Positions 34,338-44,093 of a DNA stretch of 64,000 nucleotides are shown piece by piece; position 1 is the first letter of the stretch, and each line of letters starts with the position of its first letter. The position numbers and the translations under genes are program-made. Origin of the DNA: Aquificales bacterium (GTDB lineage Bacteria; Aquificota; Aquificia; Aquificales; Aquificaceae); NCBI GenBank assembly GCA_027037055.1, contig JALWBR010000038.1:1-64000 (forward strand), written 5' to 3'. Below the pieces are notes generated by a model that was not told the origin of the DNA, ran no database searches, and was given only the letters and a program-made list of their open reading frames with translations.

Positions 34338-36160
34338 AGATGAAAAGGCTTCTAATTCTGTTAGGATTGGGCTTGGGCTTTATAAGGGCGCAGGATCTTG
34401 AGCTTAAAAGCGTTGAAGTAAGGGCTTCGCGTCTTAGAGAAGTTGCAACCCAAGGTACGGAAGATATGATCATTATGGACAAAAGGGAAATAGAGAAAAA
34501 GAGTGTTACAAGTATCTATGAAGCCCTCTTTGACGAGATGGGAATAGACGGGGCCAGGACGGGGCTTTTCGGTGCACAATCAAGCATTTATATAAGAGGC
34601 GGAAGAAGTAGCCACATACTTTTTATGTTTGAGGGTGTACCCCTTAACGATCCTGTAGGTCTTGGAACATCTCAGTTCAGCAGGGTACCGCCCATCCTTG
34701 ACAGGATGGAGATACTGAAGGGACCTCAGAGTGTATTATACGGTTCGGATGCTATGAGCGGGCTTGTTTATCTTAGCCTTGACAGGGGAAGGGGCAAACC
34801 CGAACTTACCCTTGATTTTATGTACGGTGAGAGGGATACATTCAGAACTATGATAGGTTACAAGGGTTCCGTTGACAGGATCCATTTCAATATAAGGGGT
34901 TCTTTGATAAACACAAAGAATTATGACTTCACAAGAAGAAACGATTCCGCGGAGGATGTTGATTTTTACGGCAACTCCTCTTTAGCTTTTAAGGTAGGTT
35001 ATGTATGGGAAAGGGCTATCCTTGATGTATTCTTCCTCGGTTACGACGGAAGACTTAACTTTGACAACTGTGCGGATAGAATAGATGCAAAATGTATTGA
35101 AAATTCCCTTATGAATTCTGGCGGGGTTAAGATAAGCCTTTATCCATTAAATAATTACAATATAAAATTCACCATAGGTAGAACGGATGCGGAAAGGGTA
35201 TATTCTGGGGATGCTTCCTCCTTCGGAAGGTACAGGGGGCTTGTTTTCTATTCTGACATTGATAACTACATTAAGTTCAAGAAATTTGCCCTCTCTTTTG
35301 GTGGTACGATGAAGGAGGAATCGGGTGAAACGAGTACAATCCCTGTAACCCGTTTCAGAACTAATTCAATATATTCAAATATCCTTTTCAGACCCATAAG
35401 GTACTGGAATATTGAGGGGGGTATAAGATTTAACGACTCGGATACCTTTGAAGACAGAACCGTTTATAAAGCAGGTACATCCTTTTATGTAAGACCCCTC
35501 AATGTTATCTTTTACGGAAGTTATGCAACAGCCTACAGAACGCCCAACATTTTTGAATATACCTACGGTAATACAGAGGGATTGAAACCCGAAGAGAGTG
35601 CGGGTTATCAGGCAGGTTTGAAGGGAAGATGGTGCAGGTTGTTTGCGGGTTTCGGTATATATGAAACCTTTTACAGGAACCTTATAGATTATGATAGCAA
35701 TACATTTTCTTACATAAATCTCGGAGAGGCGAGGGCGGAAGGTAAGGAAGTATATATGGGTGTTTATATAACGAGATCCCTGACCGCCAGGGCTTTTTTT
35801 AATGATACATATTCTTACTGTTTGACAGGATGCGGATATCTCTCACCCAAGGAGCAAGTTCCCCGGATACCGAGGGAGAAGTGGGGCTTTATACTTAGAG
35901 GCACAATGGGGAATTTTGATACAAATCTCAGCTTTGTAAGGATGGGGGACAGAAAAGATGTAACATATGATAGTGGTCAACCTTCCCTTGTAAAACTTAA
36001 GGGTTACAGTTTATTGAATGCATACATAGGTTACAGGGTAGGGGAGAGATATAAGCTTTATGTGTACGGTATAAATCTTTTGAATGAAGATTATGAGGAG
36101 GTTTACGGTTATAATGTGTTAAGGAGATCCATATACGCGGGGGTGGAGGTGAATTACTGA
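34331..36160 (+). CDS. btuB: TonB-dependent outer membrane receptor, BtuB-like
   Basis: 609 residues with a short signal peptide ('KRLLILLGLGLGFIRA'). The TonB box region is followed by the plug domain: 'SSIYIRGGRSSHILFMFEGV' then 'PLNDPV', and 'LDRMEILKGPQSVLYGSDAM' with 'SGLVYLSL'. The rest is a 22-strand-type barrel of alternating aromatic strands, ending in 'SIYAGVEVNY' with a terminal aromatic, as outer membrane insertion needs. Length fits BtuB (about 600). Vitamin B12 as substrate is inferred from the riboswitch operon. ATG 34331 overlaps nrdB by 7 bp; ATG 34340 is an alternative start. Confidence 0.87.
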   Translation: MVKMKRLLILLGLGLGFIRAQDLELKSVEVRASRLREVATQGTEDMIIMDKREIEKKSVTSIYEALFDEMGIDGARTGLFGAQSSIYIRGGRSSHILFMFEGVPLNDPVGLGTSQFSRVPPILDRMEILKGPQSVLYGSDAMSGLVYLSLDRGRGKPELTLDFMYGERDTFRTMIGYKGSVDRIHFNIRGSLINTKNYDFTRRNDSAEDVDFYGNSSLAFKVGYVWERAILDVFFLGYDGRLNFDNCADRIDAKCIENSLMNSGGVKISLYPLNNYNIKFTIGRTDAERVYSGDASSFGRYRGLVFYSDIDNYIKFKKFALSFGGTMKEESGETSTIPVTRFRTNSIYSNILFRPIRYWNIEGGIRFNDSDTFEDRTVYKAGTSFYVRPLNVIFYGSYATAYRTPNIFEYTYGNTEGLKPEESAGYQAGLKGRWCRLFAGFGIYETFYRNLIDYDSNTFSYINLGEARAEGKEVYMGVYITRSLTARAFFNDTYSYCLTGCGYLSPKEQVPRIPREKWGFILRGTMGNFDTNLSFVRMGDRKDVTYDSGQPSLVKLKGYSLLNAYIGYRVGERYKLYVYGINLLNEDYEEVYGYNVLRRSIYAGVEVNY

Positions 36161-36816
36161 TGGGGGACCTTAAAAATAAAGCTCTTGCCGTTATAGAGGG
36201 GTTGAAAAATATTTATAAAGATCCGAAACTTGAGCTTGAATACAATAATCCCTTTGAATTGCTTGTGGAAGCTATATTGGCAGCTCAGGAATCGGATAAA
36301 AAGGTTAACGCTGTTATGAAGGAGTTCTTCAAAAAATACAAGGGACCTATTGATATAGCAAGTGCACCCTTAGAGGAGCTTGAAAAAGATCTTAGTTCTA
36401 TAAACTTCTATCGTAGAAAGGCAAAACTGTTAAAGAGCTGTTGTTCAGCGCTTATAGAACTTTTCGGGGGTAAAATACCTTCAAAGGTTGAGGATCTTAT
36501 AAAGCTTCCGGGCGTAGGTAGGAAAACCGCAAATATGATAGTGGGTGGTGCTTTCGGTAAGCCTGCGATAATAGTTGACAGGCATGTTATGAGAGTGTCA
36601 CAGCGTATAGGTTTTACTACGCAGAAGGACCCTGATAGGATAGAGATGGAATTGAGGGAGATAGTTCCAGAGGACAAGTGGACCTTATTTTCTTTGCTAC
36701 TTCTTAATCACGGAAAGACCATCTGTGCCGCCAAGGATCCGAGATGCGGTGAATGTCCCGTATCAAAGGAATGCGATTACTACAACCAATCTGTTTTGAA
36801 TCATAATAAGGATTAG
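36160..36816 (+). CDS. nth: Endonuclease III
   Basis: 218 residues. The helix-hairpin-helix 'LPGVGRKTANMIVGGAFG' contains catalytic Lys122 and is followed by Asp140 ('IVDRHVMRV'), matching K120/D138 of E. coli Nth. The [4Fe-4S] ligands C189-x6-C196-x2-C199-x5-C205 ('CAAKDPRCGECPVSKEC') are complete. It removes oxidised pyrimidines and nicks the abasic site. The first base of the ATG is the last base of btuB's stop, so this repair gene is the last member of the B12-riboswitch operon. Confidence 0.96.
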   Translation: MGDLKNKALAVIEGLKNIYKDPKLELEYNNPFELLVEAILAAQESDKKVNAVMKEFFKKYKGPIDIASAPLEELEKDLSSINFYRRKAKLLKSCCSALIELFGGKIPSKVEDLIKLPGVGRKTANMIVGGAFGKPAIIVDRHVMRVSQRIGFTTQKDPDRIEMELREIVPEDKWTLFSLLLLNHGKTICAAKDPRCGECPVSKECDYYNQSVLNHNKD

Positions 36817-36853
36817 TTTAAATAATAATATTTTAATAGGCGATTTTTTTTAT

Positions 36854-36859
36854 TATAAT
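36854..36859 (+). promoter_or_regulatory. -10 box of the 2-oxoacid oxidoreductase operon
   Basis: TATAAT in a very A/T-rich 75-bp gap, with TTTTAA (36831-36836) 17 bp upstream as a weak -35. The predicted start near 36866 gives a leader of about 26 nt that includes AGGAGG (36879-36884) before the ATG at 36892. Confidence 0.5.
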
Positions 36860-36891
36860 AATAAGCCCCATCCTTTTTAGGAGGCGCTGTA

Positions 36892-37134
36892 ATGTATTAT
36901 GTTGCAAAGGTTATAAATGAAGAATGCGCTAAGTACAACTGTAAACAGTGTACGCTTTTTTGTCCGGAACCCAACACTCTTATGTACAACGATGAGGAAC
37001 ACCACGCTTATGTTGTATATGATAGATGTAAAGGTTGCGCCCTCTGTGTTTATGTATGTTCCGATTTGCTTAAAAGAAATTCAATAGAAATGGTTATGGC
37101 TGAGAGTTTGGAAGAAAAAGGTGTATCAAAGTAA
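36892..37134 (+). CDS. porD: 2-oxoacid:ferredoxin oxidoreductase delta subunit (2x[4Fe-4S] ferredoxin)
   Basis: 80 residues with two four-cysteine sets: C12, C17, C20 and C24 ('ECAKYNCKQCTLFCPEPN') and C46, C49, C52 and C56 ('RCKGCALCVYVC'). It is the electron-carrying delta subunit that passes electrons between the TPP site and soluble ferredoxin. It heads a five-gene operon D-E-A-B-G. In Hydrogenobacter and Aquifex such five-subunit enzymes run CO2 fixation in the reductive TCA cycle. Whether this one uses acetyl-CoA (pyruvate synthase) or succinyl-CoA (2-oxoglutarate synthase) cannot be decided here. Confidence 0.82.
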   Translation: MYYVAKVINEECAKYNCKQCTLFCPEPNTLMYNDEEHHAYVVYDRCKGCALCVYVCSDLLKRNSIEMVMAESLEEKGVSK

Positions 37135-37149
37135 GCAGGAGGTTTGTTG

Positions 37150-37716
37150 ATGGCAACTCTGGGACCTTCACATTATTCACCTTATCCTGTAGCTGTTTAT
37201 GAAAATATTTTACCCCCTCCGCCAGGCAAGGCTTTACTATTTACAGAGGTAGTTGATGAAGAAGTAGCCATGAGAGAAGCGGCAAAGGCTATGCTAACAA
37301 GAGAAAACCCTACCATATTCCCAGGACCTCAGGTTATATATGCATGGAATGAGGAGGCAAAAGAAAAGGCAAAGCTCATAAGGGAGCTGGCGGAAGTCCT
37401 TGAAGCGAAGATAATTCCTATGGTTGATTACAGACCCAAGTATCCTAAGATAGATCCTGAGAAAGAGATAAATCCCAACCATCCTAATCTTACCATATGG
37501 CATAACAATATTAAGGCTTGTATATTTGTCGGAGTTCACTGCCACTATGCCAATGTTGCCCTTAAGATAATAAGGGCGGAGACTGATTGCTTTACAATAG
37601 CCCTGTGCAGTAATGCGGGTCATGAAGATGCGATGATAACACTTAGGGATCAGCATGCGGATGAGTTAAGGAAGTTTATTGATATCGCAAAGGAAGTTAA
37701 GAAGGAGGTGAAGTGA
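37150..37716 (+). CDS. porE: 2-oxoacid:ferredoxin oxidoreductase epsilon-type subunit
   Basis: 188 residues from ATG 37150, chosen for the GGAGG 7 nt upstream. It has no cysteine cluster. The region 'GKALLFTEVVDEEVAMREAA' and 'GPQVIYAWNEEAKEKAKLIR' followed by 'CIFVGVHCHYANVALKIIRA' resembles the Rossmann-like epsilon subunit found in the five-subunit oxidoreductases of Aquificales and the CODH/ACS epsilon family. The role of this extra subunit is not established. It lies between the delta and alpha genes; its stop overlaps the next ATG. Confidence 0.72.
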   Translation: MATLGPSHYSPYPVAVYENILPPPPGKALLFTEVVDEEVAMREAAKAMLTRENPTIFPGPQVIYAWNEEAKEKAKLIRELAEVLEAKIIPMVDYRPKYPKIDPEKEINPNHPNLTIWHNNIKACIFVGVHCHYANVALKIIRAETDCFTIALCSNAGHEDAMITLRDQHADELRKFIDIAKEVKKEVK

Positions 37717-38918
37717 TGCAAAAACTAAGCGAGGAGCTTAAAAATAGAGCGGGTCAAAAGATAGTTGACCCCGAATACCTTTTATTTGAGGCACCCAGGG
37801 AAAAGGTTTTTATGACAGGTTCAGAGGTTGTAAAGGAAGCTGTTAAAAGGGCTTCCGTTGACGCTTCCGTTTCATATCCTATAACCCCTCAGTCTGAAGC
37901 TGCACATCTGATAGGTGAGCTGTGGGTTGAAGGATATGTGGGTGTTTATTTCCGTGGTGAGTCAGAATTCGGCGTTATGTCGGAGCTGGCGGGTTGTTCT
38001 ATGGCGGGTGCCAGAACGATAACAACCACATCGGGCCCCGGCACCTTAAGGGCTATGGAGAACTTCCCTATGTGGGCGGGTTCAAGGCTTCCCATACAGC
38101 TGGTTCTAATGGCGAGGGGTATAAATTCACCCCTTTCTATTCAGCCCGATGACCTTGAGGTTTCATTCCTCCTTGATACGGGATGTATGGTCTGGTATGC
38201 GGAAAACGCCCAGGAGCTTTTTGATATGATACTGGCGGGATTCGTTGTTGCGGAACAGCCCGATGTTCATGTTCCCGTAGTAAATGTTATAAATGGTTTC
38301 TTTATTTCACATACAAGGGAAAGCGTTATGCTTCCTCCCGATGATATAGCCCTTCCTCCCTACAATCCCTACAAGGCTCCCATGCCTCCCATAGACATGG
38401 AAATGCCTCCTGGCAGATTCCTCAGAGATCCCTTTGTTATGAAATCAAACTACATCTCCTATGCAACTCACACAAGCTGGCAGTTTGAAGTAAGGGCTGC
38501 TATAGAAAGGGCAAGGCCATATATAAAGAAATATCTCGGCAGTCTAATAGAAGAATTCGGTGATCCGGAAGCAGAAATAGTTCTTGTATCAACGGGTACG
38601 GGTGCGGCTCAAGCCAAGGAGGCTGTTAGGTTGTTGGAGGATGAGGGTGTTAAAGCCAAAGTGGTAAAGCTGAGAACCATAAGACCTTTCCCCATCAACG
38701 AACTCAGAGAAGCTGTCAAGAATGCGAAGGTTATATTTGTACCGGAGTTTAATGTTGTGGGTTGGCTTGAAAGGGAGATAAGGAGATACCTTTATAAACA
38801 CAGCGATGCGGAAATTATCGGAGGACCGAGGGTTGCGGGCGGTATGACCATGCCTCCCGAGATAATAGTCAAGGATGTCTTAAATTATCTCGGAAAGGAG
38901 GTGAAGCATGTCTATTAA
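37716..38918 (+). CDS. porA: 2-oxoacid:ferredoxin oxidoreductase alpha subunit
   Basis: 400 residues, start ATG 37716 after a GGAGGTGAAG (GTG 37713 is an alternative). 'VFMTGSEVVKEAVKRASVDA', 'SYPITPQSEAAHLIGELW', 'YFRGESEFGVMSELAGCSMA' and 'TTTSGPGTLRAMENFPMWAG' are the pyrimidine-binding domain motifs of POR alpha; 'EIVLVSTGTGAAQAKEAVRL' starts domain II. It binds the aminopyrimidine of TPP at the interface with the beta subunit. The C-terminal 'LREAVKNAKVIFVPEFNVVG' is also typical. It overlaps porB by 11 bp. Confidence 0.9.
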   Translation: MQKLSEELKNRAGQKIVDPEYLLFEAPREKVFMTGSEVVKEAVKRASVDASVSYPITPQSEAAHLIGELWVEGYVGVYFRGESEFGVMSELAGCSMAGARTITTTSGPGTLRAMENFPMWAGSRLPIQLVLMARGINSPLSIQPDDLEVSFLLDTGCMVWYAENAQELFDMILAGFVVAEQPDVHVPVVNVINGFFISHTRESVMLPPDDIALPPYNPYKAPMPPIDMEMPPGRFLRDPFVMKSNYISYATHTSWQFEVRAAIERARPYIKKYLGSLIEEFGDPEAEIVLVSTGTGAAQAKEAVRLLEDEGVKAKVVKLRTIRPFPINELREAVKNAKVIFVPEFNVVGWLEREIRRYLYKHSDAEIIGGPRVAGGMTMPPEIIVKDVLNYLGKEVKHVY

Positions 38919-39768
38919 CATATTTAAGATAAATGAGGAGTTAAGAGAGTTTATACCTCAAGAGGTTATAGATCTTGAAGAAAAGGCAACATGGGGCAAC
39001 CCTAAGAGGGGGGTGATGGATCTTCCCTACGCCAAGGAGTTGTTGGAAGAGCATTCTTTGTGTGCGGGTTGTCCCGAATCAATGGCTTTCAGGTACATAT
39101 TGGCATCGCTTCCCAATCCAGAGGATACTATAATAGTCAACTCCACAGGTTGCACCTCTTTGGTGTTTCCTCATATAGCCCTACATACGGTTCACTCTCT
39201 ATTCGGTAACCAGAATGCTGTTGCTTCTGGTATCAAAAGGACCCTTGAATGGAGATTTCCGGATAAGGTTAAGGATGTTATAGTGCTTGCTGGTGACGGT
39301 GCAACCGTTGATATAGGTCTTGACTGTACATTGCAGTCCTTCTTCAGACAGGAGAAGATAACAACCATCTGTTTTGATAATGAGGTTTATGCAAATACGG
39401 GAGGTCAGGAAAGCGGAACAACTGTTCAGGGACATGTGTTTAAGATGGCACCCAAAGGCAAACAATGGCCCAAAGTTCCCATGTGGCAACTTGCTATAGA
39501 TTCGGGGTGTCATTATGTGGTGCGTATGTCCGTTTCTTCTCCGAAGAAGGTTGAGCAAGTTGTTAAAAAGGCTATATATGTAGCACGGGAAGTGGGTCCT
39601 ACCTACCTTCACTTTTATACTCCCTGTATCCTTGAGATAGGTTTAAACTCAGATGATGCCCTTATGGAAATGAGGGATAAGGATAAGGAGAGGTTTAAAT
39701 TCTTTGAATATGTGTCCCCCCAGGCGGAAGAGGTGATAGCCAAGAAGAAAGAGGAGGGCTTGTTATGA
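38908..39768 (+). CDS. porB: 2-oxoacid:ferredoxin oxidoreductase beta subunit (TPP-binding)
   Basis: 286 residues. The TPP-pyrophosphate motif is 'VLAGDGATVDIGLDCTLQSF' with 'CFDNEVYANTGGQESGTTVQ' supplying the N of the GDG-N signature and the 'TGGQ.SG' loop of POR beta. 'SLCAGCPESMAFR' near residue 52 and further cysteines (in 'STGCTSLVFP' and near 220) ligate the proximal [4Fe-4S] cluster. A GGAGGTGAAGC ribosome binding site lies inside porA. Its stop overlaps the start of porG by 4 bp. Confidence 0.9.
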   Translation: MSINIFKINEELREFIPQEVIDLEEKATWGNPKRGVMDLPYAKELLEEHSLCAGCPESMAFRYILASLPNPEDTIIVNSTGCTSLVFPHIALHTVHSLFGNQNAVASGIKRTLEWRFPDKVKDVIVLAGDGATVDIGLDCTLQSFFRQEKITTICFDNEVYANTGGQESGTTVQGHVFKMAPKGKQWPKVPMWQLAIDSGCHYVVRMSVSSPKKVEQVVKKAIYVAREVGPTYLHFYTPCILEIGLNSDDALMEMRDKDKERFKFFEYVSPQAEEVIAKKKEEGLL

Positions 39769-40481
39769 CCGAGATAAAGAGGAAGAGGGTAGGAATAAGG
39801 ATGCCTGCGATAGGCGGGCAGGGTGCTGTTACCGCCGCCCATATAATAGCTACCGCCGCGGATTATGAGGGATACCATGCGGTTTCCAATCCCTTCTTCG
39901 GTGCGGAAAAAAGAATGGCTCCTGCGGAGAGTTATGCAAGGATAGGGCTTGAACCCATATTTGACAGGGGAGAGGTGGTCTATCCAGATATAATAATGGT
40001 CTTTCATCCTCAGGTTATAACGATGGGTAAATCCTATACCATGCCTTTCTATTCTGGTATAAAGAGGAACGGGTTGATAATAATAAATTCTGAAGAAGAT
40101 CTCCTTTCTAAGGAGGACAGAGAATATCTTGAATCCTTAAATGTAAGGATATTCAGCTTCCCAGCAACTCAAATGGCTGCGGAGATTGCAGGAACCGAAC
40201 TTGCTACAAACATGGCAATGATAGGAGCCCTCTTCGGTATTACAAGGATAGTAGGTACGGAGGCGATAGAAGAGGGTATAAAGGCAAGATTCCTTAAAAA
40301 GTTTGTTGCTTCTGGAGGTACCGCTTCACTTGATTCAGCCCTTGAAAGGAAGTTTAAAAAGAAGCTTGAGCTTATAGAGAAAAATGTAAACACCGCAAAG
40401 GCAACCTATGAACTCGGGCTGAAGTGGGCTGAGGAACACGGTATAGAACCCTTCTTGCCGAGGCCCACCGCAAAGGTGTAG
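39765..40481 (+). CDS. porG: 2-oxoacid:ferredoxin oxidoreductase gamma subunit
   Basis: 238 residues. 'IRMPAIGGQGAVTAAHIIAT' opens the gamma domain, followed by 'NPFFGAEKRMAPAESYARIG' and 'LATNMAMIGALFGITRIVG'. The gamma subunit binds the CoA substrate and closes the active site. The extended C-terminus 'ATYELGLKWAEEHGIEPFLP' is typical of the five-subunit form. It completes the D-E-A-B-G operon and runs convergently into the BASS transporter gene with 19 bp between the stops and no visible terminator. Confidence 0.9.
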   Translation: MTEIKRKRVGIRMPAIGGQGAVTAAHIIATAADYEGYHAVSNPFFGAEKRMAPAESYARIGLEPIFDRGEVVYPDIIMVFHPQVITMGKSYTMPFYSGIKRNGLIIINSEEDLLSKEDREYLESLNVRIFSFPATQMAAEIAGTELATNMAMIGALFGITRIVGTEAIEEGIKARFLKKFVASGGTASLDSALERKFKKKLELIEKNVNTAKATYELGLKWAEEHGIEPFLPRPTAKV

Positions 40482-40500
40482 GAGCTTTGTGCGTAGTATT

Positions 40501-41397
40501 TTATTTTCTTCTGAGCATCAGTGAAAGTAATAAACCTGCTATATTCTGAAATAGGCTGAAAAGGGCTGGCGGTACAGATGCGTTAGGGGAAAAGTATTTA
40601 AGGGCTAATACAACTGCTAAGCCCGAGTTTTGCATACCTACTTCAATGGATAGGGCTTTTATCTTTTTACTATCAAGCTTTGCCAATTTGCCTGCAAGAA
40701 ATCCAGCGGAAAAGCCTACTATAAGGTGGAGTAATATTCCCAGATAAACTGTAGTATTAGGTTTTAGAAGAAAATCCCTGTTAAGGGAAAAGATTATTCC
40801 TATTATGAGGGAGATGGCTGAAATAGATATGTACGGAAGGAAGGTTTCTATACTTTTTAAAACTTTATCCCTTAGCAACTTTCTTATTAGCATGCCACCC
40901 AGGACGGGGAGGAGTATTATCTTTGAAGTGGTAAGCACCATAGGTAAGAAAGGCACATCTACATATTTACCAGCCAGCACTAAGGTCCAAAAGGGTGTAA
41001 GCAGGGGGGATATAAGAGTTGAAACGGTCGTCATTGATATGGAATAGGGCAGATCCCCCTTTGATAAAAATGTGATAAGATTTGAAGCCGTGCCTCCGGG
41101 GGCGGAGCCTACGAGGATAATGCCGATGGAGGTATCTATGTCTTTCGCAATCAGTAACGATATTAGGTATGCGGATAAAGGCATTACTGTAAACTGTAGC
41201 AGGGCGCCGTAAAATACGATAAATGGTTGTCTGAGGATTCTTTTAAAATCATCAAGGGAAAGGGTTATACCCATAGACAGCATTATTACCGCTAAAAGGG
41301 GAACTATAAGGAATTTTAAATCTTTAAAGTACTCATGGAATAAAAGCCCTGCGGAGGAGAGGGATATAAGAATAAGAAGGGAAATTATGCCGAACAT
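40501..41397 (-). CDS. BASS family (bile acid:sodium symporter-like) transporter
   Basis: 298 residues with nine or ten hydrophobic helices. 'IILVGSAPGGTASNLITFLSKG' split at its Gly-Gly and 'KALSIEVGMQNSGLAVVLAL' are the crossing-helix motifs of the BASS/SBF family, which moves organic anions (pantothenate, pyruvate, bile acids) with sodium. The substrate is unknown. Its start is 4 bp after the stop of the CopD-like gene, so both are probably on one minus-strand transcript. Confidence 0.85.
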   Translation of the reverse strand: MFGIISLLILISLSSAGLLFHEYFKDLKFLIVPLLAVIMLSMGITLSLDDFKRILRQPFIVFYGALLQFTVMPLSAYLISLLIAKDIDTSIGIILVGSAPGGTASNLITFLSKGDLPYSISMTTVSTLISPLLTPFWTLVLAGKYVDVPFLPMVLTTSKIILLPVLGGMLIRKLLRDKVLKSIETFLPYISISAISLIIGIIFSLNRDFLLKPNTTVYLGILLHLIVGFSAGFLAGKLAKLDSKKIKALSIEVGMQNSGLAVVLALKYFSPNASVPPALFSLFQNIAGLLLSLMLRRK

Positions 41398-41401
41398 TTA
41401 T

Positions 41402-41860
41402 CTATCCGCCGAACCTCAGTCGCGAAGCAAGATATACTATGTAGATGCTTAACAACATGTTCAATATGCCTATTGCTCTTGAAAGTCTTCTGAATTTCGG
41501 ATTATTAACGGATCTGGGTCCCGTATAAAGATCATGGATAAGGGTAAGCAAAACTACTACGAAGTATATGCCTATCTTCAGCAAAAGGGTTCTTGTATAA
41601 GGATTGTCAAGACCTTTAAATATTGTTGATATACCTGTTATAAAGTGTATGTTTATAAGTCCGGTTATAAATAGAAGGGGAAGTACGACAAAGGTGCCTA
41701 CTCCTTGATACCTTTTCCCTATATCTTGAAACATCTGGTCCCTTATAGGCAGTTTCCTTATGTACGGTCCTACAACAAGCACCATAAACAGCATACCGCC
41801 CACCCATAGGCTTGCTAATATAATATGGAGGGTAAGATTCAAATGGCTCAATACTTCCAC
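41402..41860 (-). CDS. CopD-like four-helix membrane protein
   Basis: 152 residues with four hydrophobic helices. 'HLNLTLHIILASLWVGGMLF' in the first helix and 'VVLTLIHDLYTGPRS'-type loop residues are reminiscent of CopD/DUF4149-like integral membrane proteins, in which helix histidines bind copper or heme. The fit is by motif and topology only. Conserved His residues sit in helices 1, 2 and 4. It could supply copper for a terminal oxidase (inference). Confidence 0.6.
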   Translation of the reverse strand: MEVLSHLNLTLHIILASLWVGGMLFMVLVVGPYIRKLPIRDQMFQDIGKRYQGVGTFVVLPLLFITGLINIHFITGISTIFKGLDNPYTRTLLLKIGIYFVVVLLTLIHDLYTGPRSVNNPKFRRLSRAIGILNMLLSIYIVYLASRLRFGG

Positions 41861-41864
41861 CCAA

Positions 41865-41953
41865 TCTATGTTAACACAAGGATCACATAAGTTTATTTCG
41901 TCTTTCGGGCTAATAAAATATTAGTGTAATTCACTCATATATTCTATGTTAAC
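41865..41953 (+). repeat. 11-bp direct repeat TCTATGTTAAC upstream of groES
   Basis: TCTATGTTAAC occurs at 41865-41875 and again at 41943-41953, 78 bp apart. The second copy ends 3 bp before the groES -35 hexamer. Between them lies the perfect inverted repeat CTAATA-AAA-TATTAG (41910-41924). No CIRCE element is present. These are candidate regulator sites for the chaperonin operon; the function is not established. Confidence 0.45.
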
Positions 41954-41956
41954 CAC

Positions 41957-41985
41957 TTGACTTTTTGGGTGGAAGTTAATATAAT
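41957..41985 (+). promoter_or_regulatory. Sigma-70 promoter of groES-groEL
   Basis: TTGACT (41957-41962), 17-bp spacer, TATAAT (41980-41985): the best canonical promoter in the window. Transcription should start near 41992, giving a 30-nt leader that contains AAGGAGGTGA before the groES ATG. The strength fits an abundant chaperonin. Confidence 0.85.
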
Positions 41986-42021
41986 TTTTACTACCACAAA
42001 CCAAATAAGGAGGTGACGAAA

Positions 42022-42333
42022 ATGGCTAAGCTGAAGCCCCTATACGATAAGATAGTTGTTAAAAGGTTTGAGGAGCAGGAACAGAAAACACCTTCGGGCA
42101 TTATCATACCTGATTCCGCAAAAGAAAAGCCCCAGATGGGTGAGGTTGTGGCTGTTGGTGAAGGAAAGCTTTTAAATAACGGACAGACGGTTCCTCCCAA
42201 GGTTAAAGAGGGGGATGTGGTCATTTTTGGTAAGTATGCGGGTACGGAAGTAGAACTTGAAGGTGAAAAATATCTTGTTATGTCTGAAGATGAAATTCTT
42301 GCTGTTGTAGAAGGAGCTCCGGTAGCAAAATAA
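42022..42333 (+). CDS. groES: Co-chaperonin GroES
   Basis: 103 residues from ATG 42022, preceded by AAGGAGGTGA; a GTG three codons upstream lies within the Shine-Dalgarno and is unlikely. '[20 protein letters not shown]' then '[20 protein letters not shown]' covers the mobile loop that docks on GroEL, and '[20 protein letters not shown]' the base. It is slightly longer than the usual 95-97 residues because of the C-terminal 'VVEGAPVAK'. It caps the GroEL cavity during folding. groEL follows after 19 bp. Confidence 0.98.
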   Translation: MAKLKPLYDKIVVKRFEEQEQKTPSGIIIPDSAKEKPQMGEVVAVGEGKLLNNGQTVPPKVKEGDVVIFGKYAGTEVELEGEKYLVMSEDEILAVVEGAPVAK

Positions 42334-42346
42334 ATAAAGGAGGTGA

Positions 42347-43993
<1,647 letters not shown>

Positions 43994-43999
43994 TGTTAA

Positions 44000-44030
44000 A
44001 AAGCCCCCACGGGGGGCTTTAATTTTTTTT
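44000..44030 (+). terminator. Rho-independent terminator of groES-groEL
   Basis: AAAGCCCCC (44000-44008), 3-nt loop ACG, GGGGGCTTT (44012-44020), then AA and eight T. A perfect 9-bp stem with a U-tract; the stem is partly bidirectional because the left side is preceded by AAA. Confidence 0.95.
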
Positions 44031-44075
44031 ATTAACTTTAAATTTTTTCTTATCCATTACGGGAGGGAAGGGTAT

Positions 44076-44081
44076 TATAAT
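44076..44081 (+). promoter_or_regulatory. -10 box of the SulP transporter gene
   Basis: TATAAT ending 12 nt before the ATG at 44094. No Shine-Dalgarno precedes the ATG, so a leader of about 5 nt is predicted, like the other short-leader promoters in the window. Confidence 0.45.
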
Positions 44082-44093
44082 AAACATTAGCCA

